Assembly (NCBI GenBank): GCA_026399875.1
Contig: JAPLQF010000029.1
Location: 1 to 64,000 of the forward strand
Source: Burkholderiales bacterium
GTDB lineage: Bacteria; Pseudomonadota; Gammaproteobacteria; Burkholderiales; Burkholderiaceae_E
DNA: 64,000 nt
Direction of reading: 5' to 3'
Part shown: one piece after another, positions 63,451 through 64,000 of the stretch
Layout of the letters: the number at the start of each line of letters is the position of its first letter
How positions within the stretch are numbered: position 1 is the first letter of the stretch
Position numbers and translations under genes: made by a program
Notes under the pieces: model-generated
Told to the model about the DNA's origin: nothing
Databases searched by the model: none
The model's input: the letters and a program-made list of their open reading frames with translations, nothing else

Positions 63451-64000
63451 ATGTTCTCAAGGTTCTTTATCGAGCGCCCGATCTTTGCGACCGTGCTGTC
63501 GCTGCTGATCGTGGTGGCAGGACTGGTCTCGTTGACTGCATTGCCGGTGGCGCAGTATCCGAACATCACCCCGGTACAGATCACGGTCACCACCACCTAC
63601 CCCGGTGCGGACGCCAAGACCGTCGGTGACTCGGTGGCCTCGCCGATCGAGGCCCAGATCAATGGCGTCGACAACATGATGTACATGACGTCGGTGAGCT
63701 CCAATACCGGGCAGCTGACGATCACGGTCTACTTCACGCTCGATACCGACCCGGACATCGCGCAGGTGCAGGTTCAGAACCGTGTCAATCTCGCCGCACC
63801 GCAGCTTCCGAGCGCGGTGGCGCAGTACGGCGTATCGGTCCAGAAGAAGTCGGCCAGCACGCTGATGATCATCGGACTCTACGACAAGGACGCACGTTAC
63901 TCGCCCGACTACGTCCGCAATTACGCGAATGTCTATGTGCTCGATGCGATCAAGCGTATCGAGGGCGCCGGCCAGGCGCAGATTTTCGGTGTGCCCGACC
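63451..64000 (+). CDS. RND efflux pump, inner-membrane permease (5' part)
   Basis: The first 183 residues of an AcrB/HAE1-type pump, running off the window edge. The start MFSRFFIERPIFATVLSLLI and QYPNITPVQITVTTTYPGAD match the pump family exactly, with SPIEAQINGVDNMMYMTSVS and the TDPDIAQVQVQNRVNLAAPQ region of the PN1 subdomain. It exports drugs, solvents or bile-like compounds with proton energy. The adaptor gene precedes it; the outer-membrane channel gene, if present, lies outside. Confidence 0.95.
   Translation, partial: MFSRFFIERPIFATVLSLLIVVAGLVSLTALPVAQYPNITPVQITVTTTYPGADAKTVGDSVASPIEAQINGVDNMMYMTSVSSNTGQLTITVYFTLDTDPDIAQVQVQNRVNLAAPQLPSAVAQYGVSVQKKSASTLMIIGLYDKDARYSPDYVRNYANVYVLDAIKRIEGAGQAQIFGVPD

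Overview
The window reads as a high-GC chromosome segment of a betaproteobacterium, most likely of order Burkholderiales. The main support is the block gyrA-serC-pheA-hisC-tyrA next to ompA-ubiG-gph, the pepA-holC-valS run facing lptF-lptG, and a tmRNA whose tag reads ANDERFALAA. This placement rests on gene order and protein character, not on a database search.

Region 1 (1-6840) is accessory DNA between the end of an IS3-family element and a tRNA-Ala(CGC). It holds two divergent transcription units. The leftward unit encodes an XRE repressor, an ImmA/IrrE-type zinc protease interrupted by an in-frame TAA, a 468-aa protein with a HicA-like tail and a coiled-coil protein. The rightward unit encodes two unrecognised proteins, the second with a CxxC-CxxC zinc-ribbon pattern. 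Between them lie a consensus promoter and an inverted repeat touching the repressor's own -10 box. This is the best candidate for an undescribed system (defence or stress response).

Region 2 (6841-18411) is chromosomal: tRNA-Ala, a TRAP transporter, a CbiX-like chelatase, lptGF, pepA, holC, a small conserved protein and valS. Region 3 (18412-20444) is a decayed stretch: a Rep/UvrD-helicase tail remnant, an isolated PEP-CTERM protein and two diverged copies of a ~110-bp sequence on either side of it. Region 4 (20445-33083) carries a TusA-like protein, an MFS transporter, alaS, a CoA transferase with TctB-TctA, a HAD hydrolase, a gamma-glutamyltransferase-like protein, a TraB/GumN protein, a 3-hydroxyisobutyrate-dehydrogenase-like enzyme and a DUF1499 protein.

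Region 5 (33084-48174) is the aromatic/serine/histidine block (gyrA-serC-pheA-hisC-tyrA, tightly overlapped) followed by mtaD-like, ompA, ubiG, gph, a 1237-aa AsmA/DUF748 protein and ssrA. Region 6 (48175-56861) is catabolic and transport: LysE exporter, M20 amidohydrolase, a LysR regulator divergent from an SbtA-like bicarbonate transporter, nitroreductase, acyl-CoA synthetase, zinc alcohol dehydrogenase and an HdeD-like protein. Region 7 (56923-61936) is a signalling operon: a newly noticed 41-aa ORF, a hybrid kinase with two receiver domains, a stand-alone receiver, a HisKA-only protein and a receiver-SpoIIE phosphatase. The window ends in an RND efflux operon whose pump gene runs off the edge.
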